DNA of 64,000 bases from an uncultured Actinomycetes bacterium (lineage in GTDB: Bacteria; Actinomycetota; Acidimicrobiia; Acidimicrobiales; Ilumatobacteraceae), in assembly GCA_903872155.1 (NCBI GenBank), contig CAIQJP010000008.1, forward strand, positions 79,233 to 143,232. Direction: 5' to 3'. Position 1 is the first letter of the stretch, and every line of letters starts with the position of its first letter. The translations under genes were made by a program, and so were the position numbers. Shown here in pieces: positions 1 through 9,100 of this stretch. The notes under the pieces are model-generated. The model was given only the letters and a program-made list of their open reading frames with translations, made no database searches and had not been told where the DNA came from.

Positions 1-243
1 GATGACAAGGAGAAATCCGCTCATCATCAATACCTTGGCGCGGCCGCGATCGGCAAGCGGTGCAATCGAAATTTGGCTCAAGAATGCCGAAAAGAATCCA
101 GCAGCAAGTACTAAACCAAGTCGTGATTCGCTGATGCCGTATTTGTCGCGATAGTCATCAAGCATCGTGAACATCACGCCATACGTTGATGACATGAGCA
201 GCGTCGCGAGTTGAAGCGTACGAAAAAGACGCTTCAAGGGCAT
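1..243 (-). CDS. MFS transporter, N-terminal fragment cut by the window edge
   Basis: The reverse strand reads from an ATG at 243 through 81 codons to the window edge with no stop. The visible part has a basic N-terminus (MPLKRLFRT), a first hydrophobic helix, the segment LDDYRDKYGISESRLGLVLAAGFF, typical of helix 1/2 spacing in the major facilitator superfamily, and the loop motif PLADRGRAKVLMMSG, a form of the MFS motif between helices 2 and 3. It would be an inner-membrane secondary transporter; the substrate cannot be inferred. The next gene (265-756) lies 21 bases upstream on the same strand, so the two are probably co-transcribed. Confidence 0.75.
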   Translation of the reverse strand, partial: MPLKRLFRTLQLATLLMSSTYGVMFTMLDDYRDKYGISESRLGLVLAAGFFSAFLSQISIAPLADRGRAKVLMMSGFLLVI

Positions 244-264
244 AGAAGAAACCTTAGTTCTTGA

Positions 265-756
265 TCAGTGTGCCGGTGCAGGCGCGTGCTTGGCAATGAG
301 CGCGTCAAGAGCATCGGCGCTCAGTTCTTCAAGTGCCGAACATGAATGCAATACCTCAATCACCTGCGCGTCAGGGTGTACGGACGCGATAGATCGCCAG
401 GCGTTTGCACCTTGACGTTCGGCGTTGGCCTGAATGCGCAATTGGTCCCAAATGTCATACGGGGCAAATGCGTCGTAATAGGTCTGGGTTGCTTGAGGAA
501 GCGGGGCGAGAAGTTCATCGCGTAACGCTTCATCGAGAGCAAAGGCTCCTTCAATACGATTGGCGATTTCGTCTTCACTTTCGGCGCACTCAAGAAGAAC
601 AGCCGAATGTTCAGGCAACTGTTCGGCCCAGATGCGATAACGATTGGCGGCACCACGTTCGAGCAATGCCAAAAATCGGGGGCGAGTACCATCGGGAACT
701 TTCGAAATAAACGGACTCAGTAATTCGCCAAATTTTGGGATTTCTAACGCTGTCAT
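265..756 (-). CDS. Conserved-looking hypothetical protein
   Basis: This 163-residue protein has no signal peptide and no membrane segment. It is acidic and mostly alpha-helical in character, with many Ala, Leu and Glu residues and an Ala/Pro/His C-terminus (HAPAPAH). I do not recognise the family. It lies just upstream of the MFS fragment on the same strand and is divergent from the TauD-like gene at 788, with only 31 bases between the two starts, so they share a small promoter region. Codon use resembles the neighbours, which supports a real gene. Confidence 0.6.
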   Translation of the reverse strand: MTALEIPKFGELLSPFISKVPDGTRPRFLALLERGAANRYRIWAEQLPEHSAVLLECAESEDEIANRIEGAFALDEALRDELLAPLPQATQTYYDAFAPYDIWDQLRIQANAERQGANAWRSIASVHPDAQVIEVLHSCSALEELSADALDALIAKHAPAPAH

Positions 757-787
757 ACCTAAACCTTAGAACAGTTAGGGTTGAAGT

Positions 788-1633
788 ATGCCAATCAAAG
801 CCCAACCATTGACGGGAGTTTTTGCTGCTGAAGTTTCAGGCATCGATCTTGCCTCCCTCGGTGACCATGAGCTTGCAGAATTACGGGCATTGATGTGTGA
901 ACATGAGGTCCTGGTCGTACGAGATCAATCCCTTGAACCGGCGCAACAAAGTGCATTTTCTCGTCGTCTTGGACCATTTGGCGAAGTGCCCTTCATTGCG
1001 ACGATGGACGAATTCCCCGAAGTCATTCGGGTAGTCAAAGAAGCCGATGAAGGATCTGCCTTCAATTTCGGTGGTGCGTGGCACTCAGACTTCTCGTTTC
1101 AGGCAGAACCACCTTCGTTCACAATTCTGTCGGCCGTCGATGTTCCGACGTGGGGCGGTGACACGTGTTTTGCCTCGATGACGGCGGCCTGGAATGCACT
1201 TCACGCGCCAATGCAAGATCGTCTTCGCGAACTGAATGCTGTTCATTCTGCTCGCGATGCTTACTCACCAAAAATGCAGGCATTGCACACCGGAATGAGT
1301 GGTATGCAGATCGTGTGTGATGAGTCGGCTAATGAATTTGAAATTCATCCGTTAGTGCCAGTGCATCCAGAAACCGGAAAAGAAGTTTTGTACTTCAATC
1401 GTGCCTATGTGCGTGAGATTGAAAACATGCCAGATGATGAAGCTCAATCTCTGATGGCTTTCTTGCACTTGCATACGACCGATGTGAAATTCATGTATCG
1501 GCATCGTTGGCAAGCAGGCGATGTTGTGATTTGGGATAACCGATCAACCCAGCACGTCGCGCTGAATGACTATGCCGGATTTCGTCGTGAGCTACGACGA
1601 ACCACAATCTCTGGTGAATCACCGAAACGGTAG
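788..1633 (+). CDS. TauD/TfdA-family Fe(II)/2-oxoglutarate dioxygenase
   Basis: The 281-residue protein has the double-stranded beta-helix iron site of the TauD/TfdA family: His99-x-Asp101 in GGAWHSDFSF, and a distal His256 in NRSTQHVALNDY followed by the 2-oxoglutarate-binding arginine region RRELRRTTISG. The N-terminal pattern GVFAAEVSGIDLASL is typical of the family, and the length is normal. Members hydroxylate small substrates such as taurine, chlorophenoxyacetates or alkyl sulfates while decarboxylating 2-oxoglutarate. The substrate here is unknown because there is no sulfonate transport gene beside it. The stop codon directly abuts the stop of the convergent gene at 1634, with no spacer. 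Confidence 0.9.
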   Translation: MPIKAQPLTGVFAAEVSGIDLASLGDHELAELRALMCEHEVLVVRDQSLEPAQQSAFSRRLGPFGEVPFIATMDEFPEVIRVVKEADEGSAFNFGGAWHSDFSFQAEPPSFTILSAVDVPTWGGDTCFASMTAAWNALHAPMQDRLRELNAVHSARDAYSPKMQALHTGMSGMQIVCDESANEFEIHPLVPVHPETGKEVLYFNRAYVREIENMPDDEAQSLMAFLHLHTTDVKFMYRHRWQAGDVVIWDNRSTQHVALNDYAGFRRELRRTTISGESPKR

Positions 1634-3571
1634 TTACCAGCTTCCGCCTCCGCCGCCACCAAAGCCGCCTCCGCCACCACTAAAGCCACCACCACTACTA
1701 AATCCGCTAGAACGCGCTGGCGTGTAAGCGGTTGTAGCGGCGTTGCTCCAGATGCGCTGATGCGGCAAAGAGGCGTACAGCAAGGGCGAGGTGCCCATGT
1801 TCCATTGATCAAGTTCGGTCTGTGGCATCGCATTCACCCAAGTGGTGACTGCATTGAACGCCACCGCATAGCCCATGTATTCGCGCATCAGGCCCATACG
1901 TTCGGCGGCTTGTGCGTGGGCTGTTTCACTTTCGCGGAAGAAACGTTCGAAACCTTCAGCACGCAGTGCAGTTCCGAGTCCGCGGCTGGTGTACGCTGAA
2001 ATTTGACCTGATTGGCTGGCTCGACCGTAGAGCAAAATCAAACCGCTTAAGAAGATTCCAGCGGCGGGAAGAAGCAAACTCACTGAATTCGATTGAGACG
2101 CAATGCCGGCCGCAAAAATTGAGATGAATGACAGCAATGCCGTGAGGACAGCGACTGAAACCCAAGGGCGCGAGAATTTGCGTACTCCTGCAGTCATTGC
2201 TTTTTCAGTTAACAAACCGAGGCTTCGAAGTTGTTCGTCAACTTCTTGGACGTAGGTTTTCACCTTGAGTGACAGGGCCGTATTTTTCTGTGAAAGCGCC
2301 GCCTCGTTCTTGTCACCCAGCAAAGCCGTGAGCAAGGTGAGTTCGTAACTCTTGACTTGACGCGGTGGTTGAGCGATACGAGCGACGACCCATGCTTTAT
2401 TGACTTGAGTCAGCGAAATGACTCCATCGGCAGCGAGATCGACCAATGTCGCGGCCATCATGTGACTCACGTTGGCTTTGTTGCCTTCTTTAATTCGCAA
2501 GAGGCAGGCGGGGTCTAAGTTCACTGGCGGTACGAATTCAACAGGCATTTCTTGTGAACTTGAAGTTGGCAAAATTGTTGCCGAGCCTGGGGGCGGCGGA
2601 GGCAAAACCGGTCGATCCATACGATCTGCAAGGTCGAGCGACATCGGACCCGAAAAGGTATCGCTAATGCCAGCGATCGCCATCGCTCGTTGGCGTCGGT
2701 AACGCGTGAGGTTGATGAAGATTGCTCCAACAAGCGCAAGGTAGATCAACACGATCGCGAACACTGATGCCGGGACCGACTGCGTACGACTGGTTAATGT
2801 CGCGGTCGCGTCAAAGGCAGAGCTTGGAAAGTCGACTTCAACGGTGAAAGCACTGTTGGGGGCGAGGTCACTGGCAGCGAAATTCGCTCCATCTTGGGTC
2901 GGTGTGTTTTCGTCGCAAGGATTCTGTGTATTCATGGCTCCTTGATAGCAACGAGTATCAGAAGGTTCAGTTGGTCCAATGACGGTGTATGTCAAAGAAT
3001 CAATGTGTTGGTGCCAATCGGTGATGGCGTCGAGGGGAAGTGTGGCAGTATCGCCGTTGATCACGAGTACATCTTCAATTTGGTAACTGAGTTCGTACGT
3101 GTGGGCATTAATGATGGTGGTTGCGGCATCACCAATTCGAACGTTCACCGCACCGCCCATATCGGAGATCTCCAACGAGTCGGGCGTTCCCTCAGACGTT
3201 GCTATTTGCATTGCACGAATGACATGGCTGTCTAAGCCGGAATACTCAATGGGGATCAATCGTTCAATGCCGTGACGGTCGGTACGAAAAACTTGGGTGA
3301 TCTTTTCGGTGATAACGACAGAATGGTCGGGCTGAATCTGGGCGATCACATCAAATGAACGCGTTGTATCTTCGCCGATCAAGTTTTCGGTAGAACCTGG
3401 GTCTGCGCTAGTTGGCTCTACTTCAGGTTGAGCGAGGGATGGTCCTGTTGATGTCTCAATTAAGTTCACCAAGCTGGGGTTAAACACTGTTGGGCTAAGC
3501 AAGATCAACGACGGGGGCACTAATGCGAAGATCAAAAGAAGAATGTGCCAATAAGACCAGCGTCGTGTCAT
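1634..3571 (-). CDS. DUF2207-type membrane protein with Gly-rich C-terminus
   Basis: From the ATG at 3571 this is a 645-residue protein. I prefer that start to a longer open frame because MTRRWSYWHILLLIFALVPP begins a proper signal/anchor helix. After the leader comes an extracytoplasmic beta-rich domain (residues about 65-270, with DVIAQIQPDHSVVITEKITQVF), a transmembrane helix (VFAIVLIYLALVGAIFINL), a cytoplasmic domain, two more transmembrane helices near residue 480-510, and the C-terminal tail GGGFGGGGGGSW. This order and the Ser/Gly tail ending in W are characteristic of DUF2207 proteins, whose function is unknown. The divergent tag gene starts 44 bases away. Confidence 0.85.
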   Translation of the reverse strand: MTRRWSYWHILLLIFALVPPSLILLSPTVFNPSLVNLIETSTGPSLAQPEVEPTSADPGSTENLIGEDTTRSFDVIAQIQPDHSVVITEKITQVFRTDRHGIERLIPIEYSGLDSHVIRAMQIATSEGTPDSLEISDMGGAVNVRIGDAATTIINAHTYELSYQIEDVLVINGDTATLPLDAITDWHQHIDSLTYTVIGPTEPSDTRCYQGAMNTQNPCDENTPTQDGANFAASDLAPNSAFTVEVDFPSSAFDATATLTSRTQSVPASVFAIVLIYLALVGAIFINLTRYRRQRAMAIAGISDTFSGPMSLDLADRMDRPVLPPPPPGSATILPTSSSQEMPVEFVPPVNLDPACLLRIKEGNKANVSHMMAATLVDLAADGVISLTQVNKAWVVARIAQPPRQVKSYELTLLTALLGDKNEAALSQKNTALSLKVKTYVQEVDEQLRSLGLLTEKAMTAGVRKFSRPWVSVAVLTALLSFISIFAAGIASQSNSVSLLLPAAGIFLSGLILLYGRASQSGQISAYTSRGLGTALRAEGFERFFRESETAHAQAAERMGLMREYMGYAVAFNAVTTWVNAMPQTELDQWNMGTSPLLYASLPHQRIWSNAATTAYTPARSSGFSSGGGFSGGGGGFGGGGGGSW

Positions 3572-3615
3572 ATGTTGACTATAGATGGCGACTATCGATA
3601 AAGGCAGATTAAGAC

Positions 3616-4227
3616 ATGAGTTCAAAAGATGTGGAGAGATGTGGATGGGGATCAACCCCCGGATTGATGTCGCACTATCACGACACCGAATGGGGATTTC
3701 CGACGGCCGATAATTCACGACTCTTTGAGAAGTTATGCCTTGAAGGATTTCAAAGTGGTCTGTCGTGGAGCACGATTCTGAATAAGCGTGAAGACTTCAG
3801 GCGGTGCTTTAAGAATTTTGAGATCAACAAAGTTTCGAAGTTCACCGAGGTCGATATTGAACGACTCATGGGGGATGCTTCGATTGTTCGGCATCGAGGC
3901 AAGATTGAGTCAACAATTAATAATGCTCAGCGATGTCGCGAACTCATCAAAGAATGCGGTTCTCTCGGCGCCTACATTTGGCAATTTGAACCCAAGGCGT
4001 CAACTCGACCAAAACGACCGACCGCTGCGGAAGTTTCGACATTCATCACCTCGCCCGAGTCGATTGCGTTGTCTAAAGATCTCAAGAAGCGGGGTTGGAG
4101 TTTCGTGGGGCCAACCACGATGTACGCGTTCATGCAATCGATGGGTTTGGTGAATGACCACCATGTGGGTTGCTACGTATGGAAACAAGTCGAAGTAGCC
4201 CGCCAATCGTTTGAACGACCGACTTGA
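3616..4227 (+). CDS. tag: DNA-3-methyladenine glycosylase I
   Basis: The 203-residue protein matches Tag. The zinc ligands are visible: Cys in RCGW, His in HYHDTEWG, and the C-terminal pair in NDHHVGCYVWK. The substrate-pocket segment LEGFQSGLSWSTILNKRE and the end motif GPTTMYAFMQSMGLVNDH are also intact. Tag removes N3-methyladenine from alkylated DNA as a monofunctional base-excision enzyme in the cytoplasm. Length is close to the usual 185-200 residues. It is followed by a Nudix gene, and a Nei/Fpg-like gene is 1 kb away, so a loose DNA-repair grouping is possible. Confidence 0.93.
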   Translation: MSSKDVERCGWGSTPGLMSHYHDTEWGFPTADNSRLFEKLCLEGFQSGLSWSTILNKREDFRRCFKNFEINKVSKFTEVDIERLMGDASIVRHRGKIESTINNAQRCRELIKECGSLGAYIWQFEPKASTRPKRPTAAEVSTFITSPESIALSKDLKKRGWSFVGPTTMYAFMQSMGLVNDHHVGCYVWKQVEVARQSFERPT

Positions 4228-4269
4228 GGCAAAAACTATGACCGAAACTCGGCGTCACCGGTCTTTGCC
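4228..4269 (+). terminator. Possible stem-loop after tag
   Basis: GGCAAA (4228-4233) pairs with TTTGCC (4264-4269), and GACCG (4240-4244) pairs with CGGTC (4259-4263), leaving a six-base bulge on one side. It starts right after the tag stop codon. There is no clear U-run, so a terminator role is only a guess. Confidence 0.25.
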
Positions 4270-4305
4270 ACCCACTTGCTGGGCTGATCTGAGAAACTGT
4301 CACTT

Positions 4306-4842
4306 GTGAGTGATCAAATCGATACCCGAACCGCATGGCTCAGCCCAGAATTGTTGGCCTCGGTTCGTTCCAATGTGCCTCTCGTGTATGTCGATGCCAT
4401 TCCCGTTCGTGTGGATGAATCGGGTCGAGTAACTCAGGTCGGTCTGTTGTTGCGCGTTGCGTCAGACGGTTCAATCAGTCGCATGTTGGTGTCTGGACGT
4501 GTTCTCTATGGCGAACGGGTGCGCGATGCCCTGATACGTCATCTTGAAAAGGATCTAGGTCCCCTCGCATTGCCGAAAGTTCCAACTAATCCGGCCCCAT
4601 TCACCATCGCCGAGTATTTCCCCGACCCCGACATCAGCGGTTTTGTTGACCCCCGTCATCACGCGGTGAGTTTGGCTTATGTCGTCCCAGTATCTGGCGA
4701 CTGCACTCCAACTCAACAAGCACTTGACCTGGCTTGGTTTACGCCAGCCGAGGCGGCATCAGCCAAGATTGCTGCCGATATGACAGGTGGACAAGACCGA
4801 TTGCTACGTTTGGCACTTGCCCACGTCGGTGAACTTCCCTAA
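4306..4842 (+). CDS. DUF4916 / Nudix-like hydrolase
   Basis: The protein starts at GTG 4306 and has 178 residues. It resembles the actinobacterial DUF4916 family, a Nudix-fold group: WLSPELLASVRSNVPLVYVDAIPVRVDESGRV at the start, then SGRVLYGERVRDALIRHLEKDLG in place of a canonical Nudix box, then EYFPDPDISGFVDPRHHAVSLAYVVPV and WFTPAEA near the end. The classical GX5EX7REUXEEXGU box is incomplete, so catalytic activity is uncertain. The substrate is unknown. It converges with the small gene at 4850-5158 with seven bases between the stops. Confidence 0.75.
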   Translation: MSDQIDTRTAWLSPELLASVRSNVPLVYVDAIPVRVDESGRVTQVGLLLRVASDGSISRMLVSGRVLYGERVRDALIRHLEKDLGPLALPKVPTNPAPFTIAEYFPDPDISGFVDPRHHAVSLAYVVPVSGDCTPTQQALDLAWFTPAEAASAKIAADMTGGQDRLLRLALAHVGELP

Positions 4843-4849
4843 GTAAGTT

Positions 4850-5158
4850 TTACTTTGCGGTTCGTTTTTTGCGAACGCGCCGAGCAACTTTGTCGGTTCC
4901 AAGTTGAGACACCACTTTGGTCTGGTCGTCAACATCGATGGTGATGCCATCAGCATCAATATCTTCGGGTTCGCCGGAGGCTTCCCAGACGACCGCGCCC
5001 TCATCTTTGGGTTTACGGCCGAGAACTTTGTCGACTCCGAGCATGGCGCTAAAAACAATGGCACCCACCGAACCGTGTCGGGCCCGTGCCCGTTCGAGCA
5101 TGGCTTGATCCGAATCAGAAACGGGCTGTCGTTCGTCAGGCTCAACCATGTGCAACAC
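4850..5158 (-). CDS. Small conserved hypothetical protein
   Basis: This 102-residue soluble protein has an acidic middle (EPEDIDADGITIDVDDQ) and a strongly basic C-terminus (RRVRKKRTAK). A helical segment DQAMLERARARHGSVGAIVFSAMLGVDKVLGRKPKDE lies in the N-terminal half. I do not recognise a named domain. Two starts are possible, GTG at 5158 and ATG at 5149; neither has a convincing ribosome binding site. It is divergent from the Nei/Fpg-like gene at 5219. The basic tail beside a repair gene could indicate nucleic-acid binding, which is inference. Confidence 0.6.
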   Translation of the reverse strand: MLHMVEPDERQPVSDSDQAMLERARARHGSVGAIVFSAMLGVDKVLGRKPKDEGAVVWEASGEPEDIDADGITIDVDDQTKVVSQLGTDKVARRVRKKRTAK

Positions 5159-5218
5159 GGTATCGGGTTGAGGAGCATCACCTTCATGCGGGTGCAGCGC
5201 GAGGCTTAAGATGACCTC

Positions 5219-6109
5219 GTGCTCTCAAGCGGGAAGATTGCCCACACTGCAGCGGCCATGCGTACCGCGCTCGTGGGTTTGCCGACGCTCCGATTTGATG
5301 CGATGTCGACGATTGGGCCGGCTCCAGTTGAGCGAAGTGTGATTGAAAGTATCACCGTCAAGCGCCGAGAAATCTTGGTGCAGTGGGACGATGGCATTGT
5401 GTTGTCAACTGCCCTTCGACTGAGCGGCGAATGGCATTTGTATCGCACCGATGAGATGTGGCGCAAAGAAACGTATCGCGCACGCGTGGTGATCGAAGTT
5501 GAAGGTTGGGTGGCCGTCTGCTTTGATGCACCGATTGTCGAAACATATCGCCAACCCGATCGCAAACGTCATCCACAATCCGGAGGAGTTGGCCCGAATA
5601 TTTCTCAACCGAATACCGATCTGTCTGGTTGCACTCAGCGACTACTTGATTATCGCTACGCCGATGCAATGATCGCCGATGTTTTAATGGATGAGACTGT
5701 TGTGAGTGGATTTGGAAATGTTGCACGTAGCGAAACTTTGTGGGCGGTTGGTTTAAGCCCATTTGCCAAAATGGCCGACCTCTCGTATGAAGATTGTGCC
5801 GTTCTTGTTGAGACAGCTTCGCGAATCGCGCAAAGCGATCATGAGGCCTCGCCGTCTGTGTATGGAAGAAATGGCCAGCGATGCAATCGATGTCATGGAA
5901 CGATTGAGTTCAAATCAGTAGGGCATCCGCGCCGCAATTTATATTGGTGCCCAGAATGTCAAGGTCGTTTAGATCGTCGTCTGATTCCGAACCAACTTCT
6001 GCAAGGCGACCATACGCCGACTCATCCCGCCGAATTGATGTACATCGCAGATGCGATCGCTGCTCGCAAACGCCGCAAAATCTTTGACGATTTGCACCAG
6101 ATTGGCTAA
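5219..6109 (+). CDS. Nei/Fpg-family (H2TH) DNA glycosylase homologue lacking the catalytic Pro-Glu N-terminus
   Basis: The 296-residue product has the family layout: an N-terminal beta-sandwich with LRLSGEWHLYR, the helix-two-turn-helix region with VSGFGNVARSETLWAVGLSPF, and a C-terminal zinc finger (CNRC...CPEC, residues about 220-248). Active family members begin with Met-Pro-Glu, where Pro2 is the nucleophile and Glu3 the general acid. Here the only in-frame start near the expected place is GTG 5219 and the product begins MLSSGKIAHT, the same length as MPEGDTIAHT but with P2 to L and E3 to S. A stop codon at 5207 rules out an upstream extension. The lysine expected near the first hairpin is also not evident. 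It may be a non-catalytic DNA-binding relative or use another nucleophile. Confidence 0.8.
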   Translation: MLSSGKIAHTAAAMRTALVGLPTLRFDAMSTIGPAPVERSVIESITVKRREILVQWDDGIVLSTALRLSGEWHLYRTDEMWRKETYRARVVIEVEGWVAVCFDAPIVETYRQPDRKRHPQSGGVGPNISQPNTDLSGCTQRLLDYRYADAMIADVLMDETVVSGFGNVARSETLWAVGLSPFAKMADLSYEDCAVLVETASRIAQSDHEASPSVYGRNGQRCNRCHGTIEFKSVGHPRRNLYWCPECQGRLDRRLIPNQLLQGDHTPTHPAELMYIADAIAARKRRKIFDDLHQIG

Positions 6110-6133
6110 CGACAGCAGATTTAAGCCCGAGAA

Positions 6134-6523
6134 TTAGGCTCGGCCCATCACTTTGTCAACCGTGATTTCAATCACTACTCGGTCTTCACGAATCTTGGGT
6201 TGGCGATACCGACCGGCATACGCCTCAACAGCTTTTGCAACAATGTCTGCCTCGGTGCGTAGGCACACTGTTCCTTCAAGAGTGATCCAGCGACCACGAT
6301 CGACCTGACTCACAACCGCCCGTCCACCTTGAGCAGCATGACGAGCCTTCATTGATTTCGCAAACGTAATGACGCGCACAATGTTGTTGTCAAAATCAAA
6401 AGTGAATCCAACGGGGACAACATGGGGCGAACCATCGGCACGTAACGTGGTCAATGTTGCTAAGTGGTTTTCTCGAATGAATTCAATTTGGCTTTCTGTG
6501 AGATCAGAAGATTGAAAACTCAT
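6134..6523 (-). CDS. PPOX-class F420-dependent oxidoreductase
   Basis: The 129-residue protein fits the short split-barrel family related to pyridoxamine 5'-phosphate oxidase: IEFIRENHLATLTTLRADGSPHVVPVGFTFD, then ITFAKSMKARHAAQGGRAVVSQVD, then WITLEGTVCLRTEADIVAKAVEAYAGRYRQP. This pattern matches actinobacterial F420H2-dependent members, which reduce or bind small cofactor-like molecules. The physiological substrate is unknown. It sits nine bases downstream of the ABC permease stop on the same strand, so it may be the last gene of the ATPase-permease operon. Confidence 0.85.
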   Translation of the reverse strand: MSFQSSDLTESQIEFIRENHLATLTTLRADGSPHVVPVGFTFDFDNNIVRVITFAKSMKARHAAQGGRAVVSQVDRGRWITLEGTVCLRTEADIVAKAVEAYAGRYRQPKIREDRVVIEITVDKVMGRA

Positions 6524-6532
6524 AGGGCACCT

Positions 6533-9100
6533 TTAGTGAGTTGCAATGGCGTCAAGAATGTCAAGTTTTGCTGCTCGACGAGCCGGGAAGATTGCAGCAA
6601 AAATTCCGACCACTACTGAAGCAATCAAAATCGTCACAATTGTGTTGATCGGAACCACGGTCGCAGTCACGAATGAATCGGGAAGGGCAATGGCAACTGC
6701 AATTCCTAACGGAATACCAACCACGATTCCGAGTGTTGCACCAAACACAGAAACGATGATGGCTTCCCACCTGACTGAGCGCTTCAAATGTCGACGGCTC
6801 ATTCCAACGGCCCGTAACAAACCGAACTCGCGAGTTCGTTCAAATACTGACAGCGCCATGGTGTTGGCGATACCAAGAATGGCGATGAAGATGGCAAAAA
6901 TCAACAAGCCGTAAACAATCGCAAGTAACTGATTGAGCTGATCTTCTTGGCTCTTTTGGAATTCAGCTTGATCTTGAACCTCTGCGCTCGGGAAATCGGC
7001 GGCAACTTTGTCGACTGCGGCTCGGGCATCTTCTATGGAAACTCCGTCGGCGATTTTCGCACCGATAAAGAAGTCGACTGGAGGGGCTGATGAAACCTCA
7101 GCCAGAGTGTCAAGACCAATGAGCCAGTTACCAGCAACTGACGAGTCCGCGTAAATGCCACCGACTGTCAGTTTGGATGTTTTCCCGTTTTGCCAAGTGA
7201 CATCGATTGAGTCCCCCACGCCGACGTTCAGATCGCGGGCAGGGTCTTTGTATAACAAAATCGCACCGTCGGCGAGACTGTCGATTGATCCCTTTTGGAT
7301 ATCAATGTCAACGAGGTCACCCATCTCGGGCTTGACGGCCCCGATCTGTTTTTCTTCACCATTGATGAGCGCGCGTGTGGCGCGGAATGGACTCACCGAT
7401 CCAAGCTCGGGAAGTTCGGCAAGCCGTTCGCCAAATGCGACCGGTAAGCCTTGGAAACTTAAGTTGGTCACAAAGAAATCGGCAGTCACCGATGTTTTGA
7501 GTTGATCGGTGAACGACTTCTTGACTGACGAGGCAACAACAGAAACCATGCTCACCAAGGCCAAGCCGACCATCAAAGCCGAAGCGGTTGAAGCAGTGCG
7601 GCGGGGAGTGCGTTGAGCATTGCGACTCGCAAGTCGACCAGGCACCGAGTTGGTCATCGGCCGAAGTGGGAAAGGCAAGATGCGACTAATGGCGCGACTG
7701 ACTGGTGCGGCAACGGTGGTTGACAAACTTGAAACACCGAGGAATAACAGCACTGCTCCAATAGCAGATCCGCCAAGCGTTCCGACGGTTCCGCCTGGTT
7801 GCACGAAGAGTCCGACGCTAAAGAGGGTGATTCCGGCCACGAGCGTGGTCAAGCCCACGATCAGTCGCTTGCTTCGTTGCAGCGCCGAGAAACCGAGTTC
7901 TGGACGCATGGCAGCAACAGGAGGAATACGTCCCGCTCGCAAGGCTGGAACAATTGCTGCGGCAACTGTGACGCCGATTCCGATCAGCACGGACAAGATG
8001 ATCGTGCGACTTGAGATCAACAAGTCGGCAGCGGGGAATGCTGCACCAGCAGCGTTAAATGCAAAAGTGATTCCTTTGGCGACACCGAGTCCACCGACGA
8101 GGCCAAGCCCAGTGGCGATGATTCCGACAACAAGACCTTCGCCAATAATCATTTGGTGAATTTGTCGAGTGCTTGCACCGACGGCACGAAGTAACGCAAG
8201 TTCACGCAAACGTTGACTGACGATGATGGCAAAGGTGTTGAAGATTAAGAAGGCACTCACAAACAATGAAATTGCCGCGAAACCCAAAAGGACTTTGCCA
8301 AAGATGTCAATGATTTCGTTGATCGCACCAGCAGTCTCTTTTGCCGATTGCTCACCAGTGATGACCTCGTAGCCCGATGGCAAGACTTCTTCAATTGCCT
8401 GTTGAACTTCACTGCGAGATGCCTCAGCAGTGATGCCCACATAAATGCTGTCGGCTTTATCGTCGGCGCCTAAGAACTCATTTGCAGTGACGGGGTCGAA
8501 AGCACAAACGCTTGCTCCTCCGCCTCCTGAAGTTGATCCAGTTCCGGTGAGACCAACGAGTGTGAATTCACCTTTGCCAATTGGACCAACCAGCGTGACC
8601 TTGTCACCCAACACATACCCAGCACGTTTGGCTGATGCCTTGTCGATGGCAACTTCACCAGCTTTGGTAGGAATCACACCTTCAAGAAGCGTTCGGCCGT
8701 CGAGTCCATCAGGACCATTCCAACTAATACCGAATGCTGGACCTGATGTTTTCAAAGGTTCGCCGTCAGGCTTGATAATCGTGGTCTGGCGAAGGAGATT
8801 GGCCTCAACGAGCCGAACTCCGTCAAGTGCTGCAACATCTTTCATGAGCGAGACTGGAACCGGATCACGTTCGGCTCGTGCAGAATCACCAAAGGCAATC
8901 TTCGTGCGAATTTCGAGATCAACTTCGCCGCGTAATTCGACAAATAAGTTATTGATTGCCCCTTTGACGCTGTCGGTGAGAATGAAAGCACCTGACACAA
9001 ATGCAACGCCGCTAACAACGGCGAGAATGGTTAAAAGGATTCGAAACTTGCGCGCGAGTACACCACGTAATGTGAGTCGAATAACGGGGGAGGCCATCAT
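6533..9100 (-). CDS. ABC transporter permease, FtsX/MacB type with two FtsX domains
   Basis: About 855 residues. It begins with an N-terminal anchor helix (FRILLTILAVVSGVAFVSGAF) and an extracytoplasmic MacB-like domain. The first FtsX domain has three transmembrane helices (about residues 270-400, with QRLRELALLRAVGAS). A middle pair of helices and a second extracytoplasmic domain follow, then a second FtsX domain at the C-terminus (ERTREFGLLRAVGMSRR). The paired LRAVG coupling helices contact the ATPase. I place the start at ATG 9100, which overlaps the ATPase stop as TGATG; TTG 9103 and ATG 9097 are alternatives. Such exporters move lipoproteins, peptides or antibiotics, or transmit signals; the cargo is unknown. 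Confidence 0.9.
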   Translation of the reverse strand: MMASPVIRLTLRGVLARKFRILLTILAVVSGVAFVSGAFILTDSVKGAINNLFVELRGEVDLEIRTKIAFGDSARAERDPVPVSLMKDVAALDGVRLVEANLLRQTTIIKPDGEPLKTSGPAFGISWNGPDGLDGRTLLEGVIPTKAGEVAIDKASAKRAGYVLGDKVTLVGPIGKGEFTLVGLTGTGSTSGGGGASVCAFDPVTANEFLGADDKADSIYVGITAEASRSEVQQAIEEVLPSGYEVITGEQSAKETAGAINEIIDIFGKVLLGFAAISLFVSAFLIFNTFAIIVSQRLRELALLRAVGASTRQIHQMIIGEGLVVGIIATGLGLVGGLGVAKGITFAFNAAGAAFPAADLLISSRTIILSVLIGIGVTVAAAIVPALRAGRIPPVAAMRPELGFSALQRSKRLIVGLTTLVAGITLFSVGLFVQPGGTVGTLGGSAIGAVLLFLGVSSLSTTVAAPVSRAISRILPFPLRPMTNSVPGRLASRNAQRTPRRTASTASALMVGLALVSMVSVVASSVKKSFTDQLKTSVTADFFVTNLSFQGLPVAFGERLAELPELGSVSPFRATRALINGEEKQIGAVKPEMGDLVDIDIQKGSIDSLADGAILLYKDPARDLNVGVGDSIDVTWQNGKTSKLTVGGIYADSSVAGNWLIGLDTLAEVSSAPPVDFFIGAKIADGVSIEDARAAVDKVAADFPSAEVQDQAEFQKSQEDQLNQLLAIVYGLLIFAIFIAILGIANTMALSVFERTREFGLLRAVGMSRRHLKRSVRWEAIIVSVFGATLGIVVGIPLGIAVAIALPDSFVTATVVPINTIVTILIASVVVGIFAAIFPARRAAKLDILDAIATH

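Noticed and set aside
6110..6133. Small GC-rich inverted sequence between two convergent genes
   Set aside because: Only about five base pairs can form and no U-run follows; too weak to call a terminator.
8780..8793. TGGTCTGGCGAAG inside the ABC permease gene, as in the 52-bp element
   Set aside because: Only 13 bases match, within ordinary coding sequence and without the inverted ends, so it is probably coincidence.
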